A stretch of DNA of 64,000 bases from Methylocystis sp. B8. GTDB taxonomy: Bacteria > Pseudomonadota > Alphaproteobacteria > Rhizobiales > Beijerinckiaceae. The notes below the pieces were generated by a model. The model was not told the origin of the DNA. It saw only the letters and a list, made by a program, of their open reading frames with translations, and made no database searches. Numbering within the stretch: position 1 is the stretch's first letter; every line of letters begins with the position of its first letter. Shown in pieces: positions 35,338 to 44,963 of the stretch. Where the stretch lies: assembly GCF_005771425.1 (NCBI RefSeq), contig NZ_VBTZ01000010.1:1-64000 (forward strand). Direction: 5' to 3'. A program made the position numbers and the translations under genes.

Positions 35338-36083
35338 GCAAGCTCCATTTTGGCGGCGAGCTTGTCGAAGACCATCCGCATTTCTCGCCCGGCCTCGCGT
35401 GCGGCTGTTTTCGGCAGGCTCCACACCGGCTTCTTCTCCGCCAGAGCCTCGCCGATCGACGAGCGCTGCGGGATCACCCCGTCGAAGAGATATTTCGTTC
35501 CGAATTTTTGGATGAGGCTCTTCAGGTTGTCGCGCTGGCGTGGGGATGTCGTCTGCAGGCGGTTCGGGATCAAGCCGAGAAAATTGAGGTTAGGATTGTA
35601 CTTCTGCCTCACGCCAACAATATTCTTCAAAAGCGTCTCGATCCCGTCGATTGCGTAATCGTCGAGGTCGATCGGCGCCAACACGAAATGGCCAGCTACT
35701 AGCGCAGCGAGATTGCGCACGCCGAAGGTCGGTGGCGTGTCGATCACCGCGACGTCATAGGCGCGTGAGGCGTCCTCGATGTTCGAACGAAACTGCTGAA
35801 TGAGCTTTCCGTCCACCGTGAGAATTCCGCGCAAGGCCGGAGTGGCGGGCGCGACGCGGATGCCGGGCGCCGACAGCGGCGGAACAGCGACCGACCGCGC
35901 GAAGAACGCGGCGGCCTCGGGCTCGCGAATCTGAGCGGAGAGCGTCGTCGTGCCGTTGCTCTGCGGGTCGAGATCGATAAAGAGGACGCGCTTTCGATGC
36001 TCCGCAAAATACCAGGCGAGGTGAACGGCGATCGTGCTCTTTCCGACGCCGCCCTTTTCGTTGTTCACGACGAGCACTTTCAC
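35334..36083 (-). CDS. parA: ParA partition ATPase
   Basis: I favour the GTG at 36083 (MKVLVVNNEKGGVGKST as read from that codon), which has GAGG 11 bases upstream; ATG 36173 is the next in-frame alternative. The 249-residue product has the deviant Walker A KGGVGKST, the IDLDPQSNGTTTL box and the DTPPTFGVRNLAAL switch of Ia/Ib-type ParA. Together with parB it moves plasmid copies apart before division. No N-terminal HTH is present if the GTG is used, so repression is likely by ParB at the upstream repeats. Confidence 0.92.
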   Translation of the reverse strand: MKVLVVNNEKGGVGKSTIAVHLAWYFAEHRKRVLFIDLDPQSNGTTTLSAQIREPEAAAFFARSVAVPPLSAPGIRVAPATPALRGILTVDGKLIQQFRSNIEDASRAYDVAVIDTPPTFGVRNLAALVAGHFVLAPIDLDDYAIDGIETLLKNIVGVRQKYNPNLNFLGLIPNRLQTTSPRQRDNLKSLIQKFGTKYLFDGVIPQRSSIGEALAEKKPVWSLPKTAAREAGREMRMVFDKLAAKMELA

Positions 36084-36206
36084 GAAGCTGAAGCCCTCTT
36101 CGGCTTGGGTCACGTCCGGTTCGACGAATCGGTTGCGAATCGTTGCAGCGGAGAAAACAAATCTGACGGCCATTGCGCGACTGGGAAATTTCTCAGGGGT
36201 GGGACT

Positions 36207-36540
36207 AAGTTTGTCTGACAAACTTCCGGGAAGACCATCGTCCATTCCACGGAACAGATCGCTGAGCCGCAGAGCAAGGGAGCTCCTGGCTCGAAAGTTT
36301 GTCTGACAAACTTTCGTACATGCTTCAGAGGAGGAGCAGAGGCGCGCGGAGCGCCAAGGCGGTGACCTATCGCGCCCACTGAGTCGCCGAATGCGTCTGC
36401 GACATTTGCCTGCGAACGCCGCAACGAGAAGGGAGCCCAGGGCTTTCGATCCGAGCGGGTTTGCCTGAGAAACTCGGCAGGAGCAGTTATCGCGCGCCCG
36501 GCGACCAAAGTCCCTGACCCCGGACGTTTGCCTGACAAAC
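36207..36540. repeat. parS: Four palindromic parS-like repeats upstream of parA
   Basis: Four copies of a GTTTG(T/C)CTGA(C/G)AAAC palindrome. Copy 1 at 36207-36225 is perfect with 9-bp arms (AAGTTTGTC, T, GACAAACTT). Copy 2 at 36292-36316 is perfect with 12-bp arms. Copy 3 at 36459-36473 and copy 4 at 36526-36540 have two and one mismatches. Centres are spaced by 88, 162 and 67 bases. The position directly upstream of parAB suggests the centromere and/or the operator of the operon. Confidence 0.75.
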
Positions 36541-36721
36541 TTCTGAGCAGCCGCCTCTGGAAAAGGACGAACGCGCGGGTCCTCGCGGTTATGCCAAGCC
36601 CTAAGCCCGCGCCTCGGAAACGATCTTCGCCGGAAAAATCGGGCCAGTTATCCGCTCGCCCGTTTTCAGAGCTGGATTGAAGTTAGCGGTCGGGGCGGCG
36701 CCGGCCGCCCCGGTCTTCGCG

Positions 36722-37111
36722 TCACTTGCGCTTGGCGCCTTTCTTTTGCGTCTCGGGCGCCGTGTCAGCCTCGTCCGTATCGGACTTGTCAGTCTTGGCA
36801 GAAGCAAGGATTGAGAAGTCGTCGCAGTTGAGGTCGACGGTGTAGATCGTTTCGCCGTCCTTCTCGAAGCTGCCCTGCTTCATCGTGCCGCGCGCCACCA
36901 CGAGATCGCCGGGCTTCGCACAGTCGCGAACGTATTTGCGGGCGCTGTCGCTCCAGATCGTGATCTCGTTCCAATGGGGCCGGTCCTTCGTCTCGCCGTT
37001 GCGGTCTTTGAACGCGTAGTTGGCGCAGATCGAAACGCGCGTCGTCTGCCCGACTTCACGAACCTTGCCGATGCGGCCGAGGATCTGGAATTCCGCGAAG
37101 GTCTTCATCAT
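36722..37111 (-). CDS. ssb: Plasmid single-stranded DNA-binding protein
   Basis: Start at ATG 37111 (MMKTFAEFQILGRIGKV) after GGAGAG. The 129-residue product is an OB-fold SSB: ILGRIGKVREVGQTTRVSI, then HWNEITIWSDSARKYV, then KPGDLVVARGTMKQGSF. The tail is short and lysine-rich (KKGAKRK) instead of the acidic DDIPF tip of chromosomal SSB. It probably protects transferred single strands in the recipient. Confidence 0.88.
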   Translation of the reverse strand: MMKTFAEFQILGRIGKVREVGQTTRVSICANYAFKDRNGETKDRPHWNEITIWSDSARKYVRDCAKPGDLVVARGTMKQGSFEKDGETIYTVDLNCDDFSILASAKTDKSDTDEADTAPETQKKGAKRK

Positions 37112-37233
37112 GCTCTCCATCGTTGGGGCGTTTGCCCCGGTTGCGATGGCTGTCGGTGATGGCCGCAAAAGTCGACGCCATAACAGAAGCGCCGGAAAGG
37201 CGCGAGGCCGGAGCAGAGCGGAGGACCCGAAAG

Positions 37234-37600
37234 CTGCGGCAATTTTGATGCGCGAGGAATTGGCGCTTGAGCGCCAAGGGGAAAATTGTCGCGGCCGCAG
37301 GGTTTTGGGCGGCGACTGCGGCCATAGGACGAAACGCCATGCAACCGGCGCGGGGCGTTCACAAGAGAGAGTGATGACAAAAGACGCCGCGAATACGTAT
37401 CATCGAAACAGCGAGCTTCCGAACGTCGGCGAGCTGGCGCTTCGATTTCACTGCAGCTCCTGCCCGAACCGTTCGGCGGAGACAACAACGGCGCATCTGG
37501 CAACGACATCCATCTGGACGACGCCGCCCGGCTCGAAGTCACGGGCGCGAAACTATCCGACCACGATGGCGCAGCGCCGATGGGCAGGAGAAGCCGGACC
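37234..37600. repeat. Diverged duplication, copy 1
   Basis: The first 133 bases (37234-37366) are about 90% identical by eye to 42719-42848, and weaker similarity continues to about 37600 (matching up to about 43080). Both copies contain an 18-bp palindrome; here it reads TTGGCGCTTGAGCGCCAA. A GCGGCCGC-rich stretch follows in both. No gene is convincing in either copy. At its right edge this copy runs straight into a broken tniB. Confidence 0.8.
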
Positions 37601-37619
37601 GACTGGCGGGACGGCCGAA

Positions 37620-38182
37620 TGAGCGCCGTCTCTTCGCGCAAATTCTTGCTGTGCTGGGCGCGCCGCTGAACCCACGCGCTACAATCGTCGAACTCGAAAG
37701 GACCACGGTCCGCCTGCTGGATGACCTCGGGGTCCAGGTGTTGGTTTTGACGAGATCCATAATGTTCTCGCGGCGTCCTGGCGCGACCAGCGCGTCGTTT
37801 TCAATACGCTGCGCTATTTGAGCAACGAACTGAAACTGTCTCTGGTTTGTTTTGGGATCATGGAAGCGCGCCAGGCGATCAATGGCGACGTTCAATTGGC
37901 GCGGCGCTTCGACTCCATCTCTTTACCAGGTGGATAGCGGACAAAGAGTTCGAGCAACTCGTTCTTGCCATCGTGCGAAACCTGCCACTGAAGGAACCGA
38001 GCGTTCTGACGGTGAAAGGCTTGCGGCGCATTCTGTTGGTCAGCGGTGGAGTCAGCGCACGGATTTTCCGCATGCTCAATGACGTGGCGATCGAAGCCAT
38101 CGAAACTGGGGTCGAACGGATCACCGACGAAGCGCTGGAGCGCTACAAGCCTGTGGGTGAAGACGAGGCGACTTTCCAATGA
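37620..38182 (+). pseudogene. tniB: tniB remnant, 5' truncated with two frameshifts
   Basis: Reads as the C-terminal two thirds of a TniB NTP-binding transposition protein: ERRLFAQILAVLGAPLNP, then after a shift DEIHNVLAASWRDQRVVFN with TLRYLSNELKLSLVCFG, then after a second shift RWIADKEFEQLVLAIVRNL to the stop. The shifts fall near 37750 (in the Walker B region) and near 37930. The N-terminus with Walker A and the whole of tniA are absent. The intact tniQ gene starts at its stop (ATGA). Confidence 0.82.
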
Positions 38183-39063
38183 TCGACGACGATGACGCTC
38201 ATAGGCCGCTGCCAGTGGTGCTGAAACCAGTGGCCGACGAGTTGCTCTCGTCGTGGTTGGCGAGGCATGCAGCCTACTATGGGGTCTCGGGGCCGTTTTT
38301 CGCCAAATGGCTTATGCTCGGCACGCGTAACCTCTCGCTTCTCGACCATCGGCTGGGGTTGGCGCAGGTCGCACGCCTATCTGAAAAACTTCGGTGTGAT
38401 CCGATCGCACTCATCGCGATGACGCTCATTGATACGCCGGCCGGTTCCGCTGAATTAATCTGCCGCGATAGAGCGCCGCAAATTTGCCGGTCCTGCGCAG
38501 ATCGGCACGCGCGCGAGGGCGCATCCGGCGCGGTCCCGAAGCATTGGCAAAAAGCCTGGCGCGTCACCTGCCCCGCTTGCGGCGCGCCATTGTCGGATAC
38601 GAACGAGCGTCCCGATACAGGCGAAACATTGCGCGATACCAGCCCATTCTCGCATGTGTGGAAGGAAGCTGTAACCGGCGAGGCGGTCATCGAGCGTTTT
38701 CTTCGCGGCGATGGCTCGTTCGACTATTCGCCGATCGCGCTCATGCGCGCGCTGCTCGTGCACACTTGGCGGCCATGCGGCGCGAATGGCCGTGAGCCCG
38801 CGGCCGGATGGGCGCTCGGAACGATCTTTCCCGAGTTTGACAATCTTGCTCGGCCTATCAAGCGCAGGATCAACCATGCGGTTGTCGCAGCTCTTCCGAT
38901 CGCTTTCCGGCCGGCGCTTTTGGCGGGCGTTTCGCGAGTGATCGCTAATCCCGAAATCCTCAACACTGTTCAGGATGACACGATCCTGCGAGGGCGAAGA
39001 GCATTCGAGCGCCTGTGTGAGACAGCTCGTCTCGAAGCTGAAGTTGCGAGGGAAAGCCATTAA
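38179..39063 (+). CDS. tniQ: TniQ-family transposition protein, 3' end replaced by an IS
   Basis: A 294-residue open frame starting RPLPVVLKPVADELLSSWLARHA, the TniQ N-terminal signature. A zinc-binding segment follows (ICRSCADRH, then VTCPACGAPL). TniQ proteins help target-site choice in Tn5053 and Tn7-like transposons. Its last codons and stop lie inside the left inverted repeat of an ISL3 element at 39053, so the natural C-terminus has been lost. Not functional without TniA and TniB. Confidence 0.85.
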   Translation: MIDDDDAHRPLPVVLKPVADELLSSWLARHAAYYGVSGPFFAKWLMLGTRNLSLLDHRLGLAQVARLSEKLRCDPIALIAMTLIDTPAGSAELICRDRAPQICRSCADRHAREGASGAVPKHWQKAWRVTCPACGAPLSDTNERPDTGETLRDTSPFSHVWKEAVTGEAVIERFLRGDGSFDYSPIALMRALLVHTWRPCGANGREPAAGWALGTIFPEFDNLARPIKRRINHAVVAALPIAFRPALLAGVSRVIANPEILNTVQDDTILRGRRAFERLCETARLEAEVARESH

Positions 39064-40845
39064 ACGGGGTCTGCCTCACTTTTCGTGCTTTTACCGGTTG
39101 GTGACTTTGTGGCCCGTATTCAGCCGCATGCGAGCAAAATCAACATGGTCGCTTGGGCCAGGCGTCAGAATTATGGCCGTGGAGCGCGATGCCGATCGTT
39201 GGGTAATTTCGGCCGCCGCGCAGGAAATCGGCTCTTGTCCCGGATGCGGAGTGCGATCACGACGGCGGCACAGTCGATATTTGCGCTGTTTACAGGACCT
39301 GGCGGCGCAAGGAACGGTCGTCGCATTGAAGGTTCTGATGACGCGTTGGCGTTGTCTGAACAGGTCGTGCGCGCGAAAGACATTTTCCGATCAACTTCCC
39401 GGCGTCGCCGCCCGACATGCGCGCCGGACGTTACGCGTGGGCCGCCTTCTTCAGTTATTTGCCCATGGCGCCGGCGGTAAGCCAAGCGAGCGGCTGATAA
39501 ACCGCCTCGGCATGCCGGCGAGCGACGACACCCTCTTGCGGCAGTTGAAGCGAAGCGCGACCCGCAGGACCAACGACGTTCGTGTGTTGGGCATCGACGA
39601 TTGGAGCTGGCGCAAGGGAGAGAGTTACGGAACTGTGATGGTGGATCTGGAATGACGTGAGGTTGTCGACGTCCTGCCCGGACGCTCGGCAGAAGAAACG
39701 GCGGACTGGCTGCGCCAGCATCCAAATATAGAAGTCGTCAGCCGGGACCGCTGTGGACTTTATGCGCAGGGAATACGCCGCGGCGCGCCACAAGCACGCC
39801 AGGTCGCCGATCGGTTTCATCTACTACAGAATTTGCGCGAGCGGATCGAGCACCAGCTGAGTCGTTCCGATAAAGGCCTGGCGCGTCCCTCCTCGCCCAG
39901 AGCTGAAGGCGAAGACTCTGGCTTGATTTCTTGCAGCACACCTGGGCGACAAATGTTCGCGGAGGACCGCCATCTCAAGCGACTTGCGTACCAACGTTCG
40001 CGACAGGCGATGTTTGAAAAGGTCCAGATTTTGAAGGCTGAGGGAAGGAACATTCGCGGCATCGCCCTGGAGATGGGCGTTAACTGGCGCACCGTCAGGA
40101 AGTGGGCGCACGCGAACGAAATGCCTCAACGCCAGGAGCGCGCGCCGACGCCAACATCGCCGCGCTATTTTCGGGATTATCTCGCGGACCGTTGGGCGAA
40201 AGGATGCGGGGGTGGCAGACAACTCTTCGAGGAAATTCAGCAGCGTGGCTATCGGGGCAGCCGTTCCAATATGGAGCGCCTCTTAGGAAAGTGGCGAAGC
40301 GCGGAGCGTACAGCGCTCGCGCCAATCACCACTCCCACGCCGACAGTTTCACCTGTGACTACGACGGCGCTTCCGCTTCGCGCGATCGATCCCGCGACGG
40401 GTTGGGCCATTTCGCCGATCGTTGGCGCAGCGCTTTGCATAAAGCCGTGCGGAATGCTGCCGGCGCGGCAAGCAGCCAAAGTCGCAGCTCTGAAGAACGC
40501 CTCACCAGATTTTGTTGCCATGCGCCCGCTCGCGATGCGATTTCGGGGCGTTCTTCATAGCAAAGATGTAAAGCGACTCGACAAATGGCTTGACGACGCT
40601 CAGCGATCAGGAATTTACGCCATGCAACGCTTCGCTTGTAAGTTACGCAGCGACATTCAAGCGGTCCGCAATGCGGTGGCGGAACCTTGGAGCAATGGCC
40701 AAACCGAGGGACAGATCAATCGATTAAAAACGCTCAAGCGGGCCATGTATGGCCGCGCAAGCGCTGAGCTGCTGCGAGCGCGTATGATCCCGCTATCGGC
40801 GCTCACGCAGCACGAAAAGTGAGGCAGACCCCGTTTAATGGCTTT
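39053..40845 (+). mobile_element. ISL3-family insertion sequence
   Basis: A 1793-bp element bounded by perfect 36-bp inverted repeats at 39053-39088 and 40810-40845, which include GGGGTCTGCCTCAC on the left and its complement on the right. It carries one transposase gene with a premature stop. It cuts the 3' end of tniQ. No matching 8-bp direct repeat was seen outside the inverted repeats. Confidence 0.85.
39128..40822 (+). pseudogene. ISL3-family transposase with one nonsense codon
   Basis: Two open frames in the same phase, 39128-39655 and 39656-40822, form one transposase of about 564 residues. The break is a TGA at 39653-39655 in VMVDLE, stop, REVVDVLPGRSAEET, where CGA is expected. Family features: an N-terminal zinc ribbon (SCPGCGVRSRRRHSRYLR), DDWSWRKGESYGT with the first catalytic Asp, ADRFHLLQNL, and the C-terminal EPWSNGQTEGQINRLKTLKR. 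It has probably lost activity unless read through. Confidence 0.85.
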
Positions 40846-40938
40846 TTCGATTCGGAATCGGATATTCTCAAGCCAAGATGGCTCCCGACACGCGGCGCTT
40901 TCGGCGAGTGGACGAAGTCTCTGATCGAGTTATCATGA

Positions 40939-42358
40939 ATGATGCTTCAGCGTCGCGAGTTCACCACGGCCACGTTCTCCCGCACCACTGAGGACAATGC
41001 CATCGTTGTTGATCCGGAGCCGCTTTTTGAGATTTCCCCGTGGCTCTACATGCAATTCATGGAGCCGCTCGGCGCAACTGACAGTTCAGTCGAAGCCTGT
41101 TGGGATTATGACGCAGACGACTGGCGTGAGGACTTCGTCGACACCGTGTGCGACCTCGCGCCCGGAGCCATCCGCTTCGGCGGTCTCTTCAGCCGTTACT
41201 ACAAGTGGCGTGAAGGGATCGGCCCGGCGGTCAAGCGACCGCCGATGCGCAACTATGTCTGGGGCGGCTGGGAGACCAATCGCGTAGGCACGGACGAATT
41301 CGTCGATTTGTGCCGCCGCGTCAACGCCGAGCCCTTCTTCTGCGTGAACTTCATCAGCGATGGCGAGAAGCGCTTTGCCTCGCGCGCCGGCGACGCCAAA
41401 GAGGCGGCGGACTGGGTGCAGTATTCGAAGCTGAAGCTCTGGCAGATAGGTAACGAGACATCATATGGCGCGGCGTGCTTCACTAGGGAGGAAGCCATCG
41501 CACATACCATCGAGTTTGCGAAGGCGATGCGGCAGGTCGATTCTTCGATCAAGCTGATTGGGTGGGGCGACCGTGGGCGCGACGGGAAGCTCTGGGCAAC
41601 GGAGATGGAAAAGCAGGCGGGCGAAGTCATCGACTTCGTCGCCATCCACATGATGGGGCAAAACCCCAAGAGGCACGACACGGTGCTCAAGGGCCTCCGC
41701 TATGAGCAGGACCCTGCGCGGGCGTGGGAGGAACTGATTGAACTGTCGGATGCGGTGGAGCGGCGCGTGGTGGAAATCGAGCAGGCGACGAAAAAGCCGA
41801 TCGCGATCACGGAGGGGCACCTCAGCCTGAGCCCCCACAACGCCAATCCGATCCTCAATGAGTGGCTTTCGGCGGCGTATCATGGCCGGTCGATGAAACA
41901 TCTATCAGCGGCACGGCGCGCGCGTCCGCATCGCCACCGCAGCCGACTTACAAGGTAATCGGTGGACGAATACGGCGGTGATGGTTCCGACGCCGCGCGG
42001 AAGGAGCTACATGATGCCGGCCGGGTCGATCGCGCGGCTATTCCGGAAGCACAGTGGCACGCATGGGGTGGCGGTGAAGTCCGCGCCGGCTGGGCTCGAC
42101 ATCGCGGCCAGCCGCACCGGCAACAAGCTGTTCCTGCACGTCGTTAACATCCATTACAACCAGACGGTGCAGGCGAGCTTCCCAGGGACGAAGGGCGGCC
42201 GCGTTATCGGAATAACGCCGGAGAACCTTAGGAGCTGTGTCAATCAGGACCAGCCAGACGTGTTCCGCCCGCGGGAGACGGAGCTGGAGGCGGCGTCTTG
42301 GCGATTTGCCGCAGGATCCGTTTCGGCCGTCGAGTTGGAGCTATCGGCGCCAGACTAG
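40939..42358 (+). pseudogene. GH51-type alpha-L-arabinofuranosidase gene with a frameshift
   Basis: The first frame (40939-41958) encodes an alpha-N-arabinofuranosidase-like TIM barrel: MQFMEPLGATD, PGAIRFGG, GPAVKRPPMRNYVWGGW, and the acid/base Glu173 in WQIGNETSYG; ITEGH may hold the nucleophile. Near 41896 an extra A in ATGAAA shifts the frame; the sequence then continues as NIYQRHGARVRIATAAD and ends with a beta-sandwich-like NKLFLHVVNIH to 42358. One base, possibly a sequencing error, separates this from an intact gene of about 472 residues. It lies where transposon cargo would be and is unusual for this kind of plasmid. Confidence 0.75.
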
Positions 42359-42400
42359 CGGGACGTCGGGAATGGTCGTGCGGTGCCTGGCAGTTGTTAA

Positions 42401-42715
42401 TTTCGGTTTCAATGTGAGACCGGCACTTGTGATTATCCAAGGAGTTGTCGTCGCTCAGTGTCATTGCAGTTTCGGCTTCATTTGAGACCGGAGTTCAAAA
42501 TTTTCGGTTTCAATTGAGATTCCTCGAATGGGCGATCGACCAAGCTCCATCGCTGCAGGTGTGTGACTGATGATCAACAAATTCAACGCGGCAGCACATC
42601 TGACGGTCAATGAGATCTCGCGAGCAATTCGGTTTCATCTGACACTCGAGTCTCGATTCAGACCGAATAAAAATGCGGAATGGCTCGCAGTCTCACATTG
42701 AAACCGAAATCGACA
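42401..42715. repeat. Transposon end with five transposase-site-like repeats
   Basis: A 20-bp motif TTTCGGTTTCAATGTGAGAC recurs at 42401-42420, 42470-42488, 42502-42520 and 42627-42645, and inverted at 42690-42709. The inverted copy is preceded (reading leftwards from 42715) by TGTCGA, the usual terminal bases of TniA- or IS21-type transposons. The end falls 4 bases before the second copy of the 360-bp module. The opposite transposon end was not found. Confidence 0.65.
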
Positions 42716-42718
42716 GCC

Positions 42719-43080
42719 GCGGCGATTTTGGTGCGCGAGGAATTGGCGCTTAAGCGCCAAGGGGAAAATCGTCGCGGCCGCAGGGTTTTGGGCGGCGACT
42801 GCGGCCATAGGACGAAACGCCATGCAACCGGAGGCGGGCGTTCACAAGGGGGAGAGACGGAGTAGGCAAAGCGATTCGGATCGTTGGAGCGGGTGGGCCC
42901 TCATGAACACGTGGGCGAGCCGGCGCGCTTCGATTTGAGCAAAGCACGGCTATCTCGGGACCGTTCAGCGAAGACAATAACGGCGCCTCCCGGAACGATA
43001 TCCATCTGGACGACACCGGGCGCCCACAAGGTAACGCGCGCGAAATCGCTCGATCACGGTCGGCAGGGCCGATGAGCAAG
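42719..43080. repeat. Diverged duplication, copy 2
   Basis: Direct-orientation partner of 37234-37600. Its 18-bp palindrome is perfect here (TTGGCGCTTAAGCGCCAA). The two copies bracket the tni/ISL3/GH51 region, so recombination between them could delete about 5.5 kb. Confidence 0.8.
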
Positions 43081-43642
43081 CACCGACCTTTCGCAGGCCG
43101 ACGCCGAAAGGCGAGTCGACTCGATTCTCGCGCAGGCGAAAACTGCATCCGACAAGGCGCGGGATGCGAGTGAAACCGCTCGCAAGGCCGCGATCAGTCT
43201 TGCCTTGCGCGTCGCGCCCAATGCCGAGCCGATTGACTCTGGCGTCGATAACCCGGCGTGGGGCGATGGAAACGACTCAGGGATCAATAGCGGATCAATA
43301 GAAACAGCGCGTCAAGAAATTTCGCGCATTTTATTGATAGGAGCAGCCAATGGTAATCTAAGCAGCGACGATCGTGCCTATCTGGTGCGCGTCGTTGCCG
43401 GGCGCGCGAATCTTACGCAGGCTGACGCCGAAAAACGTGTCGACGCGCTTTCCGAACAGATGAAGACTTCCGCCGACAACGTGCGGGCCGCGAACGAAAC
43501 CACGAGCAAAGGCGGAATCCTTTTTGCCTTTTTGACGGCCGCCTCGATGGTTCTCGGCGCCGCGGCCGCTTGGTGGGGAGCCGGCGTCGGCGGCCGTCAC
43601 CGTGACGAGCAGTTCGACGCCAGCCATCTGACGCGCTGGTGA
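43076..43642 (+). pseudogene. 5'-truncated PhnA-like membrane protein
   Basis: An open frame without a good start codon. It has two related segments, LSQADAERRVDSILAQAKT near the start and LTQADAEKRVDALSEQMKT further on, joined by ISRILLIGAANGNLSSDDRAYLVRVVAG, and ends in one membrane segment (GILFAFLTAASMVLGAAAAWWGAG) and GGRHRDEQ. This is the C-terminal half of a membrane protein family common in Rhizobiales; the N-terminal membrane part is missing. A TTG at 43205 could start a shorter product of 145 residues. Confidence 0.6.
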
Positions 43643-43666
43643 AGCACATTCCAAAGAGGTGCGTAA

Positions 43667-43747
43667 GTCAAGGGACGTTCAATTCTGCTCTGGGTGCTGG
43701 GCGTTCCAATTCCGATCATCATTCTTCTGGCGTTATTGCGCCATTAG
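43667..43747 (+). other. Tiny hydrophobic peptide frame without a standard start
   Basis: Twenty-six codons reading KGRSILLWVLGVPIPIIILL and then ALLRH before TAG. AAGAGG at 43654-43659 is well placed, but the first codon would be GTC. Small one-pass membrane peptides of this type commonly follow PhnA-like genes; here the start has probably been lost by mutation. Confidence 0.4.
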
Positions 43748-44309
43748 CGGCGGGAGCTAAATGCGGTTTTTGCGCCGCTTCCTGATTGGTCCTGGAGCAT
43801 CGGCCATGCTTTCGATCTTATACGGACGGCTTCTCCAAACTTGATCGTTGTCGCCATTGGCGACGAGACCCGTTGGCGTTCCACCACTACGAACACGTTC
43901 TTTTGGAAACACGCACGATCCCGCCGATGACATCGACACGCGGGTTGCCTCGTCAGTCAGCAGCAGCATCCCGCCCACCCGCGTGCGAACCCAGTAAAAA
44001 ATTGCGAATGCTGAGCAGCACCTTCGTTGGGGGAAAGCATGCGCTTTTCGCGGATATGGAGCGCGGCAGCTTTGCGCCTGCGAAGAGGGTTTTCGCGCTC
44101 AGCGTCTTCGTCCGGGTGTGTTGCCCTCGCCAGCCCATGAGCGGCTGTTAAATCAGTTCGCAGCGCCCGGCCATCATCATCGCGTCGCCGAATTGAAATG
44201 GCGGCCATGGCAGGGAGCGAATTCGTCTGAGGAGCTCCCCACAAGTCGCTTTGACCCCTATTGTCCAAAGGATTGGGTGGCCGAGGCCTCAAAGCCCAGG
44301 GGGTTTGAC
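43748..44309. other. Stretch with no supported gene
   Basis: About 560 bases between the small membrane peptide and the Rieske gene. Open frames on both strands lack ribosome sites and recognisable products. The last part, with AGGGGG before 44310, serves as leader of the Rieske gene. Confidence 0.4.
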
Positions 44310-44963
44310 ATGGTCAATGCGTCTCCACCGCCTTCCAACGTCACGGTAGATAAGCCGACGCGCCGCGATCTCCTTTATATCGCGACGGCCGTAACAGGGG
44401 TCGCGGGGGCGGCAGCCTCCTTAGTGCCGTTAATCGACCAGATGAATCCCGATGCTTCAACTCTCGCGGCCGGCGGTCCGGTAGACATCGATCTCGGCCA
44501 AGTGGAACCGGGCGGACAAGTTGTCATTCTATGGCGAAAAAAACCGATCTTTGTGGTGTTTCGAACTCAGGAAAATCTGCAGGTTCTTCGAAGTCGCCAA
44601 TTGTTGATGGAGCTAGCTGATCCGGATTCGAAATATCTTCAGCAACCTCCCTACGCCAAAAACTGGCACCGCTCGTTGACGCCGGAAATCGGAGTATTTG
44701 TGGGGATATGCACGCATTTAGGCTGCATCCCGCAATTTGATCCGCTTCCTAACGCTTCAGACCCGGCTACAAACTGGTTGGGCGGATATTTTTGCGCATG
44801 TCATGGCTCAAAATACGATCTTGCGGGGCGCGTATTTCGTGACGTTCCCGCTCCCTATAATTTACCGGTTCCGCCATATCGCTTCACGGGCGATACGACA
44901 ATTCGAGTCGGGGAAAATCCGCCGAACGAGGACTTCGACTTTTCAACGATCCGGCAAATGTGA
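44310..44963 (+). CDS. petA: Rieske iron-sulfur protein of the cytochrome bc1 type
   Basis: Start at ATG 44310 (MVNASPPPSNVTVDKPTRRDLL) after AGGGGG. The 217-residue product has a twin-arginine-like TRRDLLYIATAVTG membrane anchor. Cluster-binding boxes are CTHLGC (Cys134, His136, Cys139) and CACHGS (Cys162, Cys164, His165), so both ligand pairs and the disulfide cysteines are present. GSKYDLAGRVFRDVPAP and LPVPPYRF follow as in ubiquinol-cytochrome c reductase. Neither cytochrome b nor c1 lies nearby, so it is a stand-alone extra copy that could replace or vary the chromosomal subunit. Confidence 0.92.
   Translation: MVNASPPPSNVTVDKPTRRDLLYIATAVTGVAGAAASLVPLIDQMNPDASTLAAGGPVDIDLGQVEPGGQVVILWRKKPIFVVFRTQENLQVLRSRQLLMELADPDSKYLQQPPYAKNWHRSLTPEIGVFVGICTHLGCIPQFDPLPNASDPATNWLGGYFCACHGSKYDLAGRVFRDVPAPYNLPVPPYRFTGDTTIRVGENPPNEDFDFSTIRQM

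Noticed and set aside
42635-42823. Identical short minus-strand frames in both copies of the 360-bp module
   Set aside because: The conservation follows from the DNA duplication. The frame has no ribosome site and its ends differ between copies.
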